Source: Euryodendron excelsum (lineage: Eukaryota > Streptophyta > Magnoliopsida > Ericales > Pentaphylacaceae). Taken from it: 64,000 bases of DNA. The stretch spans positions 13,827,001-13,891,000 of the forward strand of contig CM065384.1 in assembly GCA_033060915.1 (NCBI GenBank). Reading direction: 5' to 3'. Shown piece after piece: positions 21,813-33,120 of the stretch. Below the pieces are notes generated by a model. That model was given only the letters and a program-made list of their open reading frames with translations. It did not search any database and was not told the DNA's origin. Numbering within the stretch: the first letter of the stretch is position 1; each line of letters starts with the position of its first letter. A program made the position numbers and the translations under genes.

Positions 21813-24800
21813 TGTAAACACCCCATTTTTTACTGCTCAGCAGTCTACGGTCCGTCCAGACTTGTACTCAAATCAGTATGGACGTATTCCAATTGAAATC
21901 AACTCTCTAAGTGTAATCTCGTCTATCCATCGCTTCGCGGGCCCACTAGACCCAAACAGAGGCAAAATGACCAAAATGCCCTTAAGGGCATTATCCTATT
22001 TAATTTTAAACTAGGCACGTCTTTCCAAAGACGGTAAGTCCCCTTTCTAATTTCACAAGCGCATCTTTCTGAAGACGGTAAGTCCCCTTTCCATATTCCA
22101 TCAGGCACGTCTTTCCGAAGATGGTAAGTCCCCTTTCCACATTTCAATCCCTCTCTCGAGATAGTTGATTCCTCAAGACAGTAAATCTATTCCATCAGGC
22201 ACGTCTTTCCGAAGATGATAAGTCCCCTTTTAACATGTCGACCGAGACGAGACCCAAGTCTCCTAGATGGTAGAACGGTCCACCTTTGGTACCTGCTAGC
22301 CCGCCAATGCAGAAATGTCCGTTTCAGGCATGCCTTTCGAGAAAGTTGACTTCTCAGGCGCTAAGTCCCTTTAGCAGCTTCCCGAGATCAGGTAATCTCA
22401 GTAATGATCGCGAACCGTCAGAGTAGCGAAAATACTCGCAAACAGGTCGATATAGGGAATTTCCAACAAACCCCTGTATCACGAGACCGCCGTCAGAGTG
22501 GCGGAAACACTAAAAACCCAGGTCAACACTAGTGCCTGCTAGCCCACTTTAGTGAAAAATAACCAAACTACCCCTAGGGCCTTTTTCGGCACGTTTCTCG
22601 AGAACACACCTGAGTCCTCAGAACGGTAAGTCTAACTTTCTAAGATTGTCCTAAAAGCAATCCGGCATGATTAGGTACCTTCTAGTCAGTTTTGGGCCAG
22701 TTCCGTGACTTTCCGGTCAAGATGATCATTTTGCCTCTAGGCATCCGAACGCCCCGAGGACCACATCAGCTCTGGGTATCAAACCGGTAACCTCCCGAAA
22801 ATGCTTCTTATAGTGTTCTCAACCTTCTATTATCTTTCCGAATCATTTTGAGTCAGTTCTGGTAAACCCGGTACAAAATGACCCTTTTGCCCCTACTGGG
22901 CCAATCACCTTTTCTAGCCACACCGGCTCTAGGTATCAAACCGGTAATCTCCCGAGAATGCTTCTTATAGCATTCCTGACCTTTTTTTATCTTTTCGGAT
23001 CATTCCGAGTTAATTCTGGCAAACCCGGTGTAAAATGATCGTTTTGCCCCTAGTGGGCCAGTCACCTTTTCCAAACACACCAGCTGTGGGTATCAAACCG
23101 GCAACTTTTGGGAACATTCTGAATAATGGTTCCAAATCTCTAGTCTTTTTTCGAGACATTTCGAGTCTGTCCCGGCAGCTGTTCGGCCTGATTGACCGCT
23201 TTGCCCCTAATAGCCCGATCAATCCTTCCGACACATCTTATCCTCATTTTCCAAGTCAAATACTTCCGGGATGCTATTCTAAGTGTTCCTGCCCTTTTCC
23301 GGCCCTCCGAGTCATTCCCAACCTCTTCAAATCATTCCCGGACTTTTTGGAGTAACTCCTAGTGAAGCAAGGCTAAAAATTGCATGATAGTCACTAGTAT
23401 AGGCGCCCAAATCTTCTCAAGATACGTTGCTTACTAACCTTAAAATATTCCTAACTGGCTAGTGCCACTAATAGTGGTGCCAGAAGCATTTTTGGCTTAG
23501 CGCCACTGCAAGAGGCGCCAGGTCATTCCCTAGTCTATAAATACAGAGCCTCCTCCAGCGAGAAAGAGGTCCGCAAACTCAGTCTAAAAACCCTATATTT
23601 CGATATACAGAGCTCGTAGCCTCTCTAAACCCTAGTTTCTCTAGGTTTTCCAAACCCTAGCCACCATACACAAACCCTAGCCTCCTATACACTCACATAC
23701 ACTTCTATACACTTATACACTAGCCTCCAAAGCCTCTTTTAAAGACTTAAAAAGCTGCAATCTGAAGTTTTGAAGATTAAAGACCAACTCTTGAAGATTA
23801 AAGTGAAGACCGAAGCAAGACAAGCAAATAAAAGCACGCAAAGCTAAGCAAAATAAAGAAGACACAAGGTAGGCTTCTTATTTACATTTACGCATCTTCC
23901 CCCCTCTCTTCTTCCTCTGAACCCACTCGGGTTTTTTTCTATTTTAATACCCCATCTTCTTCCCCCCCCCCCCCCCCCGCCCTTCTTGCATGCTTGAAAC
24001 AAGGGAGTTCCCAGTCCATGTGTAGGATTAGACTATTGGAGAGTCACTTTGTTGGTGGCTTTCTTTTAGTCTAATCGAAGACCACGTGGGTTCGGCCTCT
24101 CTTGATTATGTGGTGAAGCCTTTAACCTTGTATGTTCACGACCCTCTTTGCATTGTGCATATCATGATCTTGTATTCCTCTAAAGTTCGTTTCCAAACTC
24201 GTTTTCAAAGCTTGCATTAACATCGTTTTCAAAATTGCATCAATCTCTTCTTTTCCAAAACTTATTTTCAAAATCACAATCCTAGGGTGATTTTAGCCTT
24301 TCCATGGCCAGGGTTGCTTTAGGAAAGTGTTACATTTAAAGTGGCCAATATGGTCCATATTTTCAAAACCTTTGTTGTTTTCAAAGCCACTTTCTTAAAG
24401 TGGTTTTAGCCTTCTTATGGTTAGAATCGCTTTAGGAAAGTGAGACATTTTTACACCTTCCAAAAACTCTCTTTTCAAAAGTCTCTCTTTCTAAAATCCT
24501 CCTTTTTAACATACTTTCCTTAAACTCTCCTTTCCAAAGTTGTTTTCAAAAACTCCCTCCAAAAATCTATTTTTCAAAAACTCCTTTTCAACTCCTTTCC
24601 AAAATACTCTCTTCAAAATTCCTTTCCTAAAAACACTCCTTAGGTCTTCTTCCTAGAAAAACTCTTTCCAAGAACTCTTTTTAAAAACATCTTCTTCGAA
24701 TTCACTTTCTAAAGACACTCCCTAAATGCTTTCTTAAAAATTCGCTTTCCAAAAAACTCCTCACTAGGATTGCTTTCCAAAAACTCTCTATTTTCAAAAT

Positions 24801-26841
24801 TCACTTTCTAAAAACTCCTCTTTAGGATTTCCTTCCAAAAATCCCTCTTTCCAAAAAACTCACTTTCCAAAATCTCTTTCCTTAGAGCCTAAGTTAAACC
24901 CTAGGGCCAATAATTAGGAAACCCTAATTTTCCTTCCCAAAAACATGATTTCCAATCTCTTATTTTGGCCTCAAAACCTAGGCTTCCAAAACCTCTTGTT
25001 TTCTACATCAAAACTATACATATTTTCAAAACCTATTTTTTACATCAAAACTATAATCTTCTCAAATCTAGGGTTTCTAAAACTTCCCTTTCCAAATCCA
25101 TGTCAAATCCAATCTTTCTTTTAGGAAACCAAACCCAATCTCCCCTTTAGGAAACTAGATCCTATCCTCCGTTTTTGGAAACAAAATCAAAACTCCTCTC
25201 TTTAGAAACAAAATCCAATCCCTTGATTTAGGAATTAGCTATCTCAATCCTTCCAAACCCAAATCTTTCCTAATCCAAATCCTTTCTAATCTCCTACTTT
25301 CCTAAACCTTAAGTTTCTTAAACTTTTAAATCTTTCCTTAAACATTAAGCTTCTAAATCTTTCTTGATTCAACCCTTTCCTAATTCTATCCCTTTCCAAA
25401 TCTAAGTTTTTCAAATCTTTCTTAAACTCAAACCTTTCCTAACTTCAAGTGTTTTCTAAAACTCAAACTTTCAAGCATTTTCTAAATTCTAAACTTCCCT
25501 AAACTTCAAATCTTTCCAAATCTAAAACTTTCCAACTTTCAAAACTTCCCTATTTCAAAACTTTCCTAAGTTGAACTTTTCTTATTTCAAAACTTTTCTT
25601 AAAACGAAACCTTTCCTAATTTCAAAACCTCTCCTAATTTCAAAACTTTCCTAATTTGAAAACTTTCCTAATTTCAACAATTTTCTAAATTGAAACTTTT
25701 CTAAAATGAAACTTTCCAAAAATGAACCTTTCCTAATTTGAACCTTTCCTAAGTCCAATCTTTCCTAAACTTCCATTTCCAACATTCGAGTCAAATTTTT
25801 CCTAAACCTCGAGTTTTTCCTAAATCCTATTTTCCTATGTCTAAGTTTCCTAAATCTCAATTTTTCCAAAACAACTTCAAATCCCTATTCCAATTTCTAT
25901 CTTTCCAAATCAATTTCCTAATCCTTCAATTCCAATTTCCAATTTCCAATCTTCTGAGTTCAAATCAAACTCTTTTTCGAATCCAACCTTCTATTTTCTA
26001 TCGGACTCTTGTCCGAACTACGACTGACCTGATTCCTCCAAAAGGATACGTAGGCAACCTTCATGGGTGCGGTCACAACATTTTTCAAACTTCTATTTTC
26101 ACAATTTCTTTCAAATCTCCAATTCCACAACTTTCTTCAAGCTTCTATTCCCTAATCTGTTCCAAGTTTCTATTTTCAAATCTCTATTTCCAATTTTCAA
26201 AACTTTCCAATTTCAATTCTATCTTTTCAAATCTCTTTCTAAAACAAATCAATTTCTTTTCAAATTTATTTCCAAATCTATTCTCCAACTTTCTTTTCTT
26301 GCACTTGCATATCATGCATCATGTTAAATTTCTTTTTAAACATTTCTTTTCTAAAGTGGATAGGATTGAACATTTGTTAGTTGAACACTCTCATGGGTGA
26401 ATCTAGGGTAAATAGACATGTAGGTACCGTAAGGGTGGGGTAGGGTGATGGCTTAGTGCGTGTTCCCTACACGTAACCAACCTCCGAACCTAGGATCATT
26501 GCTTTCGAAAGACCAAAATGGAGCTTATTTTCAAAAAGGGCTTAAACGTTTTCTAAAGGTTGCCAAACAACCTGTTTTCTTAAAAACCCTCTCTTGAGGT
26601 AGTATTTTCAAAAACCCTAAGTGTAGTCTTCGGATTATGCTTAGTTTTTAGGTGACCTAACTCACCTTAATCAAGTTAGGTTGCGACTCCAAACTTTTTC
26701 CAAAAGCCCTTTCTTCAAGTCAATTTTCAATTCAAACCTAGTCGCACTCATTCTTCTAGAAGGGTCAATTCTAACGAGAGAGTACAGTATTTTTCCCACT
26801 TGTGTGTGTATTCCTCAAGTGCAAAAAATCTGGGCGCAACA
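21813..26841 (+). mobile_element. Element C 3' LTR
   Basis: Starts TGTAAACACCCC and ends GGGCGCAACA. It has the same block order as the 5' LTR: hairpin array 22010-22225, 'GGTATCAAACCGGTAA' repeats 22750-23110, palindromes 23460-23520, TATA 23536, pyrimidine tract 24450-25990, GGATACGTAGGCAACC at 26044. It is 111 bases shorter than the 5' LTR. Confidence 0.92.
23536..23543 (+). promoter_or_regulatory. TATA box of element C 3' LTR
   Basis: TATAAATA in AGTCTATAAATACAGAGCC, about 20 bases after AGAGGCGCCAGG. Confidence 0.72.
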
Positions 26842-26846
26842 AACAA
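26842..26846. repeat. Target site duplication AACAA, right of element C
   Basis: Matches 8823-8827 exactly and marks a standard 5-bp LTR-element insertion. Confidence 0.9.
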
Positions 26847-27849
26847 CAAGTCACTTGTGTTATTTTGGTTGGTGAGTATAGTGGCTGATCTTGGGGCTTT
26901 GTCTAAGCTAGATTAGTGGTCCTTCTCATTCGGTTGCTTCCTATGATCGATATGGGTCTGGACCTCCTTTCGTTGGGGCAACATGACTGATTTTTTGCCT
27001 TTCCTTGTTTGGTGGAGCTACTGGTACCTGCTTGTTCGTTGCCTTATAGTTGTCGAGGATGACCTTTATCCTCGTGCTTTGAGGTGAGCTCGTGATCGGG
27101 TAGCCCAGCAATCGGAGATCACTGACTTCGTGACACTAGGGCGAACTTAGAGCTCATTGAGGTGAGGGACGTGACTTGGCAGCCCTTCATTGGATCAGTT
27201 CATCATGAGATGGTGCGCTATTTGGTCCCGTTGTCTCTATCGAGGGCTTCTTTTCTCAGTGATGATTCTTGGGAGTCCTACTTAGGAGACTGGCACTAGC
27301 GGCAGTTTCATGAGGACATCCGGTCAGCAGGAGATCCATCGGAGTATATGTTTAGAGCTTTGGTGGAGGGAGTTTCCATTCCCTATCAAGAGCGCTAGCC
27401 GGGTGCCAGGTTCTTGCTTCCTCTGGAGACAAACTATGCTACACACTTTGGAGCTCATGTTGTCGGTGCCTTCACTTGGTTTGAGGTAGTAGTCGGCGGA
27501 TACGTTGTGGGCCAGGAGGTGGTCGACTTATGGCGCCGTGCCAGGGGATATGTGCCCCAGGCTGAGTTTACAGCTGTAAGGGACTAGAGGGATCGATACC
27601 AGACGGAGTGAGATTAGTACCAGGCACAGGTAGCTTCCTTGACAGCTCGGTTAGCCCAGATAGGAGGTTGCGGGGTATGTTGTCTTTTCCCTTCTTCTTT
27701 TCGCTCTGTTGTTGTTTAGTTATTCCTTCATGTGGCTAATTTCAGTTCTATCTTCTTTGGAGGATGATGGTGCTTTTACTAGTTATCCACCTCCTCCGAA
27801 TCTAGGTTTCAGAGATTTCAATCCTGAGGATATTGACTTTGATCTTTGA
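26842..27849 (+). pseudogene. Antisense PMD protein gene of element A, second part
   Basis: Continues the gene cut at 8827: NNKSLVLFWLVSIVADLGALSKLD, then a PMD tail (SFSFGCFL, MTDFLPFLVWWSYWYLLV) and SEITDFVT. Next are FEVVVGGYVVGQEVVDLWRR, a Gln/Arg-rich segment with likely coiled-coil heptads (RYQTE, YQAQVASLTARLAQIGG), a putative intron (27675-27762), and a last exon ending LGFRDFNPEDIDFDL with a stop at 27847. Several stops are present, most explained by C-to-T or G-to-A changes relative to the element C copy. It reads against gag of the same element. Confidence 0.78.
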
Positions 27850-28512
27850 CAGATGCCCCTGGTGGAGACCCTGATCTTCTTTTGCCCCTATCCTGGAGAT
27901 GTATTTGTGTTAGACATTTTTGTAGATTTTGCACAAAGGTAGACATTTATGATTTAGATAATCAAGTATATGGACAGGCAGAGATATTTATAATTTTTAT
28001 AGCTAAGTACATGATCAGATGCATGTGATGGATGATGATGCTTTACATTTATTACATGGGTTGATATTAAACTGTGTTGGTGACTTCTGTTTCTATCGAG
28101 AGTTATGTCCTATGCATGCAAAGCTTATGCCAATTTATTTATTTATTTATTATTATTATTATTATCTTTTTTTAATGAAGATGCATGCACATATTAGAAA
28201 TATTCTAGTTAAAGGGATGACAAGGGATGCTGTCAAACTCAGTATCTTTGGAATGGTAACTCCTTCCTTTTCAGGGGTTTAGCCTCTCCTTTGGCTCAAC
28301 CTTATCTTGACTGGACGATAGCACTTCGTACCTTTCTCAACCTTTTGACCGACTCCTACTCTCTATATCGAGGTTAGTATATAAGATTGTTGGGGTTGAA
28401 ACTCTCAAGTCTCGGGGCTTCGGCAACAACTTACCTGACTTTTAGCAGAGTGATAAGTGGCCAATCATTTAATCTGAGGAGACTTTGCTTTAGGACCATA
28501 ATGTAGGCTAGG
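27850..28512 (+). other. Non-coding stretch downstream of PMD gene, element A
   Basis: AT-rich, with a TTTATTTATTATTATTATT microsatellite (28134-28165). It probably holds the 3' UTR of the antisense gene and the tail of the sense transcript region. No gene is seen. Confidence 0.45.
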
Positions 28513-28797
28513 TTATGGGGTTTTCGAAACAACAGGATATGTAAGCTCAAATTCAATGTTACTTTCAACTGGGTTTAAGTCCATACCATCCTCGACTATT
28601 TTCCTAGCATGGTTAGCATCCTTGTTTAACTTCGGCAGCATGTCTAGCTCATTTAGATCAAGCAATCCATTTTCAATCAGAGTGTTGTTCAGGCCTTTGA
28701 TAAATTTTTTTTTTTTTGGCCTATTGCCCCTTGGCAACTCTTTTCCTTCGCTTTTCTTTTTCCTTTTCATCTCTTTTCTATTCCTTTTATGAAACAC
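28513..28797 (-). other. Conserved short ORF downstream of gag, unknown
   Basis: 94 codons: a Lys/Arg-rich start (KRNRKEMKRKKKSEGKE, KKKKF) and then NTLIENGLLDLNELDMLPKL and VEDGMDLNPVESNIEFE. The second half matches a broken translation in the same place in element C (near 17830-18000), so it is an inherited part of the element rather than chance. It may be a relic of the segment after gag. I do not recognise a family. Confidence 0.4.
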
Positions 28798-28798
28798 G

Positions 28799-28970
28799 CA
28801 ATTCTACAACCCTTTTTTCCCTTAGATATTTTTCTTAGCAGTTCAATCTAACCCAATATGGGTGGTGATCCCTGGGTTGGGGGTCAATTCTACAACCCTT
28901 TTTTCCCTTAGACCTTTTCCTTAGCAGTTCAATCTAACCCAATGTGGGCGGTGATCCCTAGGTTGGGGCT
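28799..28970. repeat. 86-base tandem duplication
   Basis: Two copies, 28799-28884 and 28885-28970, of a unit beginning CAATTCTACAACCC and ending GGTTGGGG, with a handful of differences. Element C has one related copy (17455-17540, reverse), so the duplication is private to element A. Confidence 0.75.
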
Positions 28971-29683
28971 TTCTCAAAAGAAGATAAATGGCTCAACAGA
29001 TTTGGTAAGGGGTTGCTTCTGACTGTATGGGAAATGAAATGATGGCCTCTCTTCACTTTGAATTAGATTGCTTGATCCATAGAGCCTTCAACACTGCCTT
29101 AGCACGATAAAGGATGGATACTATTCCTAGAGTTCTTGACTATTGTCTGCCCCAGTGTGGGAGGACAATCTTGGATCAAGGTTGACAAAGAACATTTTGC
29201 TCATTGCGAGGCACTAGGGGTTAAGCAAAGGGAATATAAACACATTTGTTTTTTTTTATATATGGAAAAGGGAAAGATGGCTCCTCTTCCTTTTGATAAT
29301 CTGGCCACTCATCGCCTAGCTTCGGTGTCTTGCAAGTGTTACCTTTGGGTAGTTTCCTCACTCATCCCTATCCTCTCTCTCTCTTTGGAAAGCTGATCAT
29401 TTGGTGAGTGGTTAACTCATGCTATCACCCCTTCAAGTCAAATCATTCCATAAGATAAACCATTCCCCTTGCGTAGGAAGTAGTCACCATTCATAAGAGA
29501 AATATAAGATAACAGCAATGAAGGAAGAGACTATCATTTGATTATTATCATTTTTTTATGAAAAGCATAGAGTTCTTAAGCAATGTGGAAATGTAAACAT
29601 CAATTTAAAGACATAAAATAAAAGGGATAGAAAGAGAGTGGGCGAAAACACTCCTCTCTTGTACACATTTGACGAGACTCCTT

Positions 29684-31700
29684 CTAATTGGGTTTTGGGA
29701 TGATACCCACATCTTCGACACTCCATCCATGGTCACGGCTTCCAGCCAAGGTAAGGCAGGCGAAAGCCTCTTCTAGAGCTCCTGGTATGTCGGCAGTGAT
29801 GGTGTAGTTGGTAGCTTCATTGACTTTCTTTTTGTTCTTTGCAGCAGGTTCTTCTGTAAATAGGATGGCTAGTTCACCTCCTTCTAACTCGAACGGCTCT
29901 GTCTGTGCTCCTGACTCTTCTAGGCCCCAACCTATGTCTTCATAGTTGTACTCGGTCACAGACCAAGGGTTTTCCAATAAGTGACGTTCAGCTGCTGCAT
30001 ACTTTGGATGTAGAAACTCAGCACCCCATCCGTCCATAGCCATGTTTTCAACAAGCTTTTCTTCCGGAAACATTGGCTCCTCAACTGGCCAGTCAGAAGC
30101 ATCAGGTACCCCATTAGGGTTATAGAGATAAATCGAGCATAATGGGAAGTCCTCCTCCCAGTCATCCTCTCCATCGGTCTCCCAATCCACCTCATAATCT
30201 TCAGGCATGGGCCCATCAACCTTTTCCTCGCCGTCCATTTCTACTAGTATCATATTGACGGTGTGGTTCGGCAGAGGGTTGGTGGTCACATTGGGGGTTG
30301 GAGTAGGATTCACCAGTTGAAGATCAATAGTCTTATTGTCGATTAAGTCTTGGATCTTATGCTCGAGAGAGAAGCAGCTTTCAGTGTCGTGCCCTTAGCC
30401 ACCCAAATGGTATTCACAAGTGAGGGCGGCATTGAAGGTTTTGGGGTAGAGGGCTCGGCAATGGGCGAGTAGGTATGGGCTTTAGGATATTATTCTTCAG
30501 CAGGTTATGGTAGGCCTCAGTTTGGGTGCAGGCTAAGGTGTCAAAGGTATGGAGGCATCAGGCAGGTCTATTAAAGTTAGGTCGTGCCTCAGCAAGGCCA
30601 TAGTTAGGGGTTGGAATAGGCATGGTTAAGATAGGTAAGGGTAAGATAGGGTGTGACTGTAGTGGTGGACGGTATTAGGGTGGTTGGCCAGGCAAAATGG
30701 CAGACACCTCGCTTTCCTTCTTGATTATTCCCCTTGTAGTAGCCACATTCATGGCTATGTTGGCAGAACTTTCACCAATCTTTGCGTAGGGGTCTGTAAT
30801 CCTCCCTGTCTTAAGACCGTTTTCTATCATCTCCCCTTGCATGATGAGTTCAGAGAAGCTTTTCCCTATGCTTGTGCAGAGCTTCTCATAGAGTATACCT
30901 TGAAAGGTATGTAGGAACAATTGCACGTACTCCTTTTCTTCCAATAGGGGATTGACTTGTGCAGCGGCTTCTCTCCATCTCAAGGCATAGTTCTTGAAAC
31001 TTTCTTTTTCACCCTTACTCATAGACATCAGATATCATTGGTCAGAGGTGAGGTCGATATTGTGGCGGTACTAAGCTTTGAACGCGTTGACCAGCTCAAT
31101 CCAAGTCGTGATCTTCCTTAGGTCCAGACAGGCAAACCATTGTAGGTCAGATCCAGTGAGGTTGTGTTGGAATAACTGCATGAGGAGTTTCGGATCGTTG
31201 CCATAACCGCTTAGTGCCCTTGCATGGAGACAAAGATGAGTAATAGGGTTACCAATGTCATCATACTCCTAGAAATCAGGCATTTTGAACTTAGCAGGTC
31301 TCAGATGGTCAGGAAAGAAACAGGGCTTGTCATAGGAAGTAAACCCATAAGTCTCATGGTAATGGAGACTTTACAGTGAATCCTCTAGCCCTTGGATTTT
31401 CAAACCGATAGGGTCTAGGGGAGTCCTCTTTACGGCAAGTGAAAGCAATATGGTTTCCTCCTCTTCAGTGTTGATCCCTTTGGTGTCTTCCTTGTTCCTC
31501 CCAGCATTGTCAAATTGAAGCACAATCCTCGGGTTAACGGGTTCAGGGTCCTTGGACGAAGTCATGGATGACAATGGGACTGTAACTGTATCTTTCACGG
31601 TAATAGTTTGAATGAGTTTGAACATTTCATCCATCTTGGTCCTTATTTCGTTGACCTCTTCTCGAGAGACTTAGGACGGTTCCTCGGGGTTGGCAGCCAT
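29684..31700 (-). pseudogene. gag: gag of element A (Gag, decayed)
   Basis: Starts MAANPEEPS at 31700. The capsid-like region reads LMQLFQHNLTGSDLQWFACL, then MSMSKGEKESFKNYALRWRE, AAAQVNPLLEEKEYVQLFLH and SELIMQGEMIENGLKTGRI. This is the plant retrotransposon Gag family (LTG..L.W, E.F..Y..RWRE.AAQV). The nucleocapsid knuckle is at 30418-30374 (C-EY-H, one in-frame stop, GH-DTES-C), followed by FSLEHKIQDLID. The tail is acidic, with GWGAEFLHPKYAAAERHLLE, and ends GIIPKPN-stop at 29684. There is about one frameshift (between 30675 and 30418) and about seven stops. No protease follows. It would have formed the RNA-packaging particle. Confidence 0.82.
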
Positions 31701-33099
31701 AAGTGATGCTCTTTGCCGGGTGACAATGGGGTCCCTAGGTGGATGTTGACTCTTTTTGGGAGCAATGTTGACTCAGTGCAGGGTGATCAAGGGTGTCCCT
31801 ATTTAGGAGGGAGACTAAATGTGATGGCTTTGGCTCATTTTCGGAGATATGGGTTTTTGCCCCTGTATGCAAGTACCTTGCCATTGATCGGGAATCTGAA
31901 TTTATAAAAATAAGGAAACTCATTGAATAAAAGAATAAAAGAACATTTTAATAGGGGGAGGGGGAACATTTTTCTTTGGGCTTCCATCTATCTAATTTTA
32001 CATATGAAATCCTAAACTACTTCTCGAGTCTTCGGATTCGCTTTTGTTGGATTCGATGTTGAGGAGGTCGCTGAGAGACCTTGTTGATCAATTGCCTCTT
32101 GCCTTCTTGGCAACCCTATCTCTATGAGTGTAGAGGGATTGGGGCCCCTCTTATGGAATGAATTGATGTGCATGCCATAATTCCTTAGGGTAACGTGGGA
32201 ACCCTTAGGGTTTAGGTAGGTTTAATGTAAGGGAGGGTAACCTTAGTATCATTCTCTTTGGGTTAATCATATGTATGAGAAAACGGTGACTTGAGTTACT
32301 TTGGAACTCTCGTCTTGACATAGAATATGAAATGCATGAATATGGATGTGAAGAGTATAAGGAGAGAGAATGCAATAGCAAGGTAAACGTGCATACATAA
32401 GCAGTTAGACAAGCATTATAACAATATGAATAAATAGGTATAAAGGAAAGTAAAAGCAATCACCCTTTCCTCCATGGTTTTGAAAACGGTGTGCGTGTCT
32501 TAAATCCGACAGAGGTTCAACTATGCATGGTGTCTATATGAGCATGAGGTTGAGGGTTTACTAATGCGTTTTAAAAAGGCTCAGTTCTCGGATCTTCAAA
32601 CCTAGGCCCACTCCCCAAGGTGGTGCCATGATCGGTTGGTAATCTGAGCAGGGGAACCATTAAGAGGCCGTAAGCGAAGAAACTGAAATAACATCTTACC
32701 CACAGGCAATATACTATTCCCCCTTATAACTAGAAGGGACAGATCAGGATAAAGAATGCAAGTGCACGTGCTGTGGTTGTGTGATTTTTGAAAGCAGAGG
32801 AAAGGGTCCAACAACTCCCGTCTATCCTGTTCATCACATTCATTCATGTAGAGCAGTTAGTATAAAACAATAATGCAAACAAAAGCTCACGTACAAAACA
32901 AAGATGCAAGAGTTAGTATGTAAATGGCAAACTTAATGCAAGATAATATGAATGGAGTTGAATGCATGTTTTTTTTTTAAAAAACAACTTTGAAAATTTG
33001 ATTTTGAAAAATTTAAATTGAATAGAATTGGACAAGTTAATTGAAGACTCTACATGGGTGAAGGGTGAAGAGACATGACTATGGCTTAAACCTCCAAGT
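31701..33099 (-). other. 5' leader of element A
   Basis: About 1.4 kb from PBS to gag on the minus strand, homologous to 13989-15500 in element C. It is apparently non-coding. Weak ORFs on both strands are not shared between copies. Confidence 0.6.
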
Positions 33100-33118
33100 A
33101 TCCCCAGTGGAGTACCCA
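33100..33118 (-). promoter_or_regulatory. Primer-binding site of element A
   Basis: On the minus strand, TGGGTACTCCACTGGGGAT starts two bases after the LTR terminus GCGACA. It differs from element C's PBS at two or three positions. Confidence 0.75.
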
Positions 33119-33120
33119 GC

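Larger units (their letters stand above)
8828..26841 (+). mobile_element. Element C: full-length gag-only Tat/Ogre-like element with antisense PMD gene
   Basis: It has two LTRs in direct orientation (8828-13967, 5140 bases; 21813-26841, 5029 bases), a PBS right after the 5' LTR, a PPT right before the 3' LTR and an AACAA duplication. The 7.8-kb interior carries a leader, a gag remnant in sense (about 15540-16725) and a PMD gene in antisense (20463-18625). The 1.9 kb between them is far too short for pol. The first 140 bases of the two LTRs differ at roughly one base in eight by eye, so the insertion is not recent. It inserted into the antisense gene of its relative, element A. Confidence 0.92.

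Noticed and set aside
25837..26400. 187-codon Phe/Ser/Gln-rich ORF
   Set aside because: Composition artefact of the pyrimidine-skewed tract in the 3' LTR of C. The 5' LTR copy is broken, and part of it overlaps the conserved GGATACGTAGG box in another frame.
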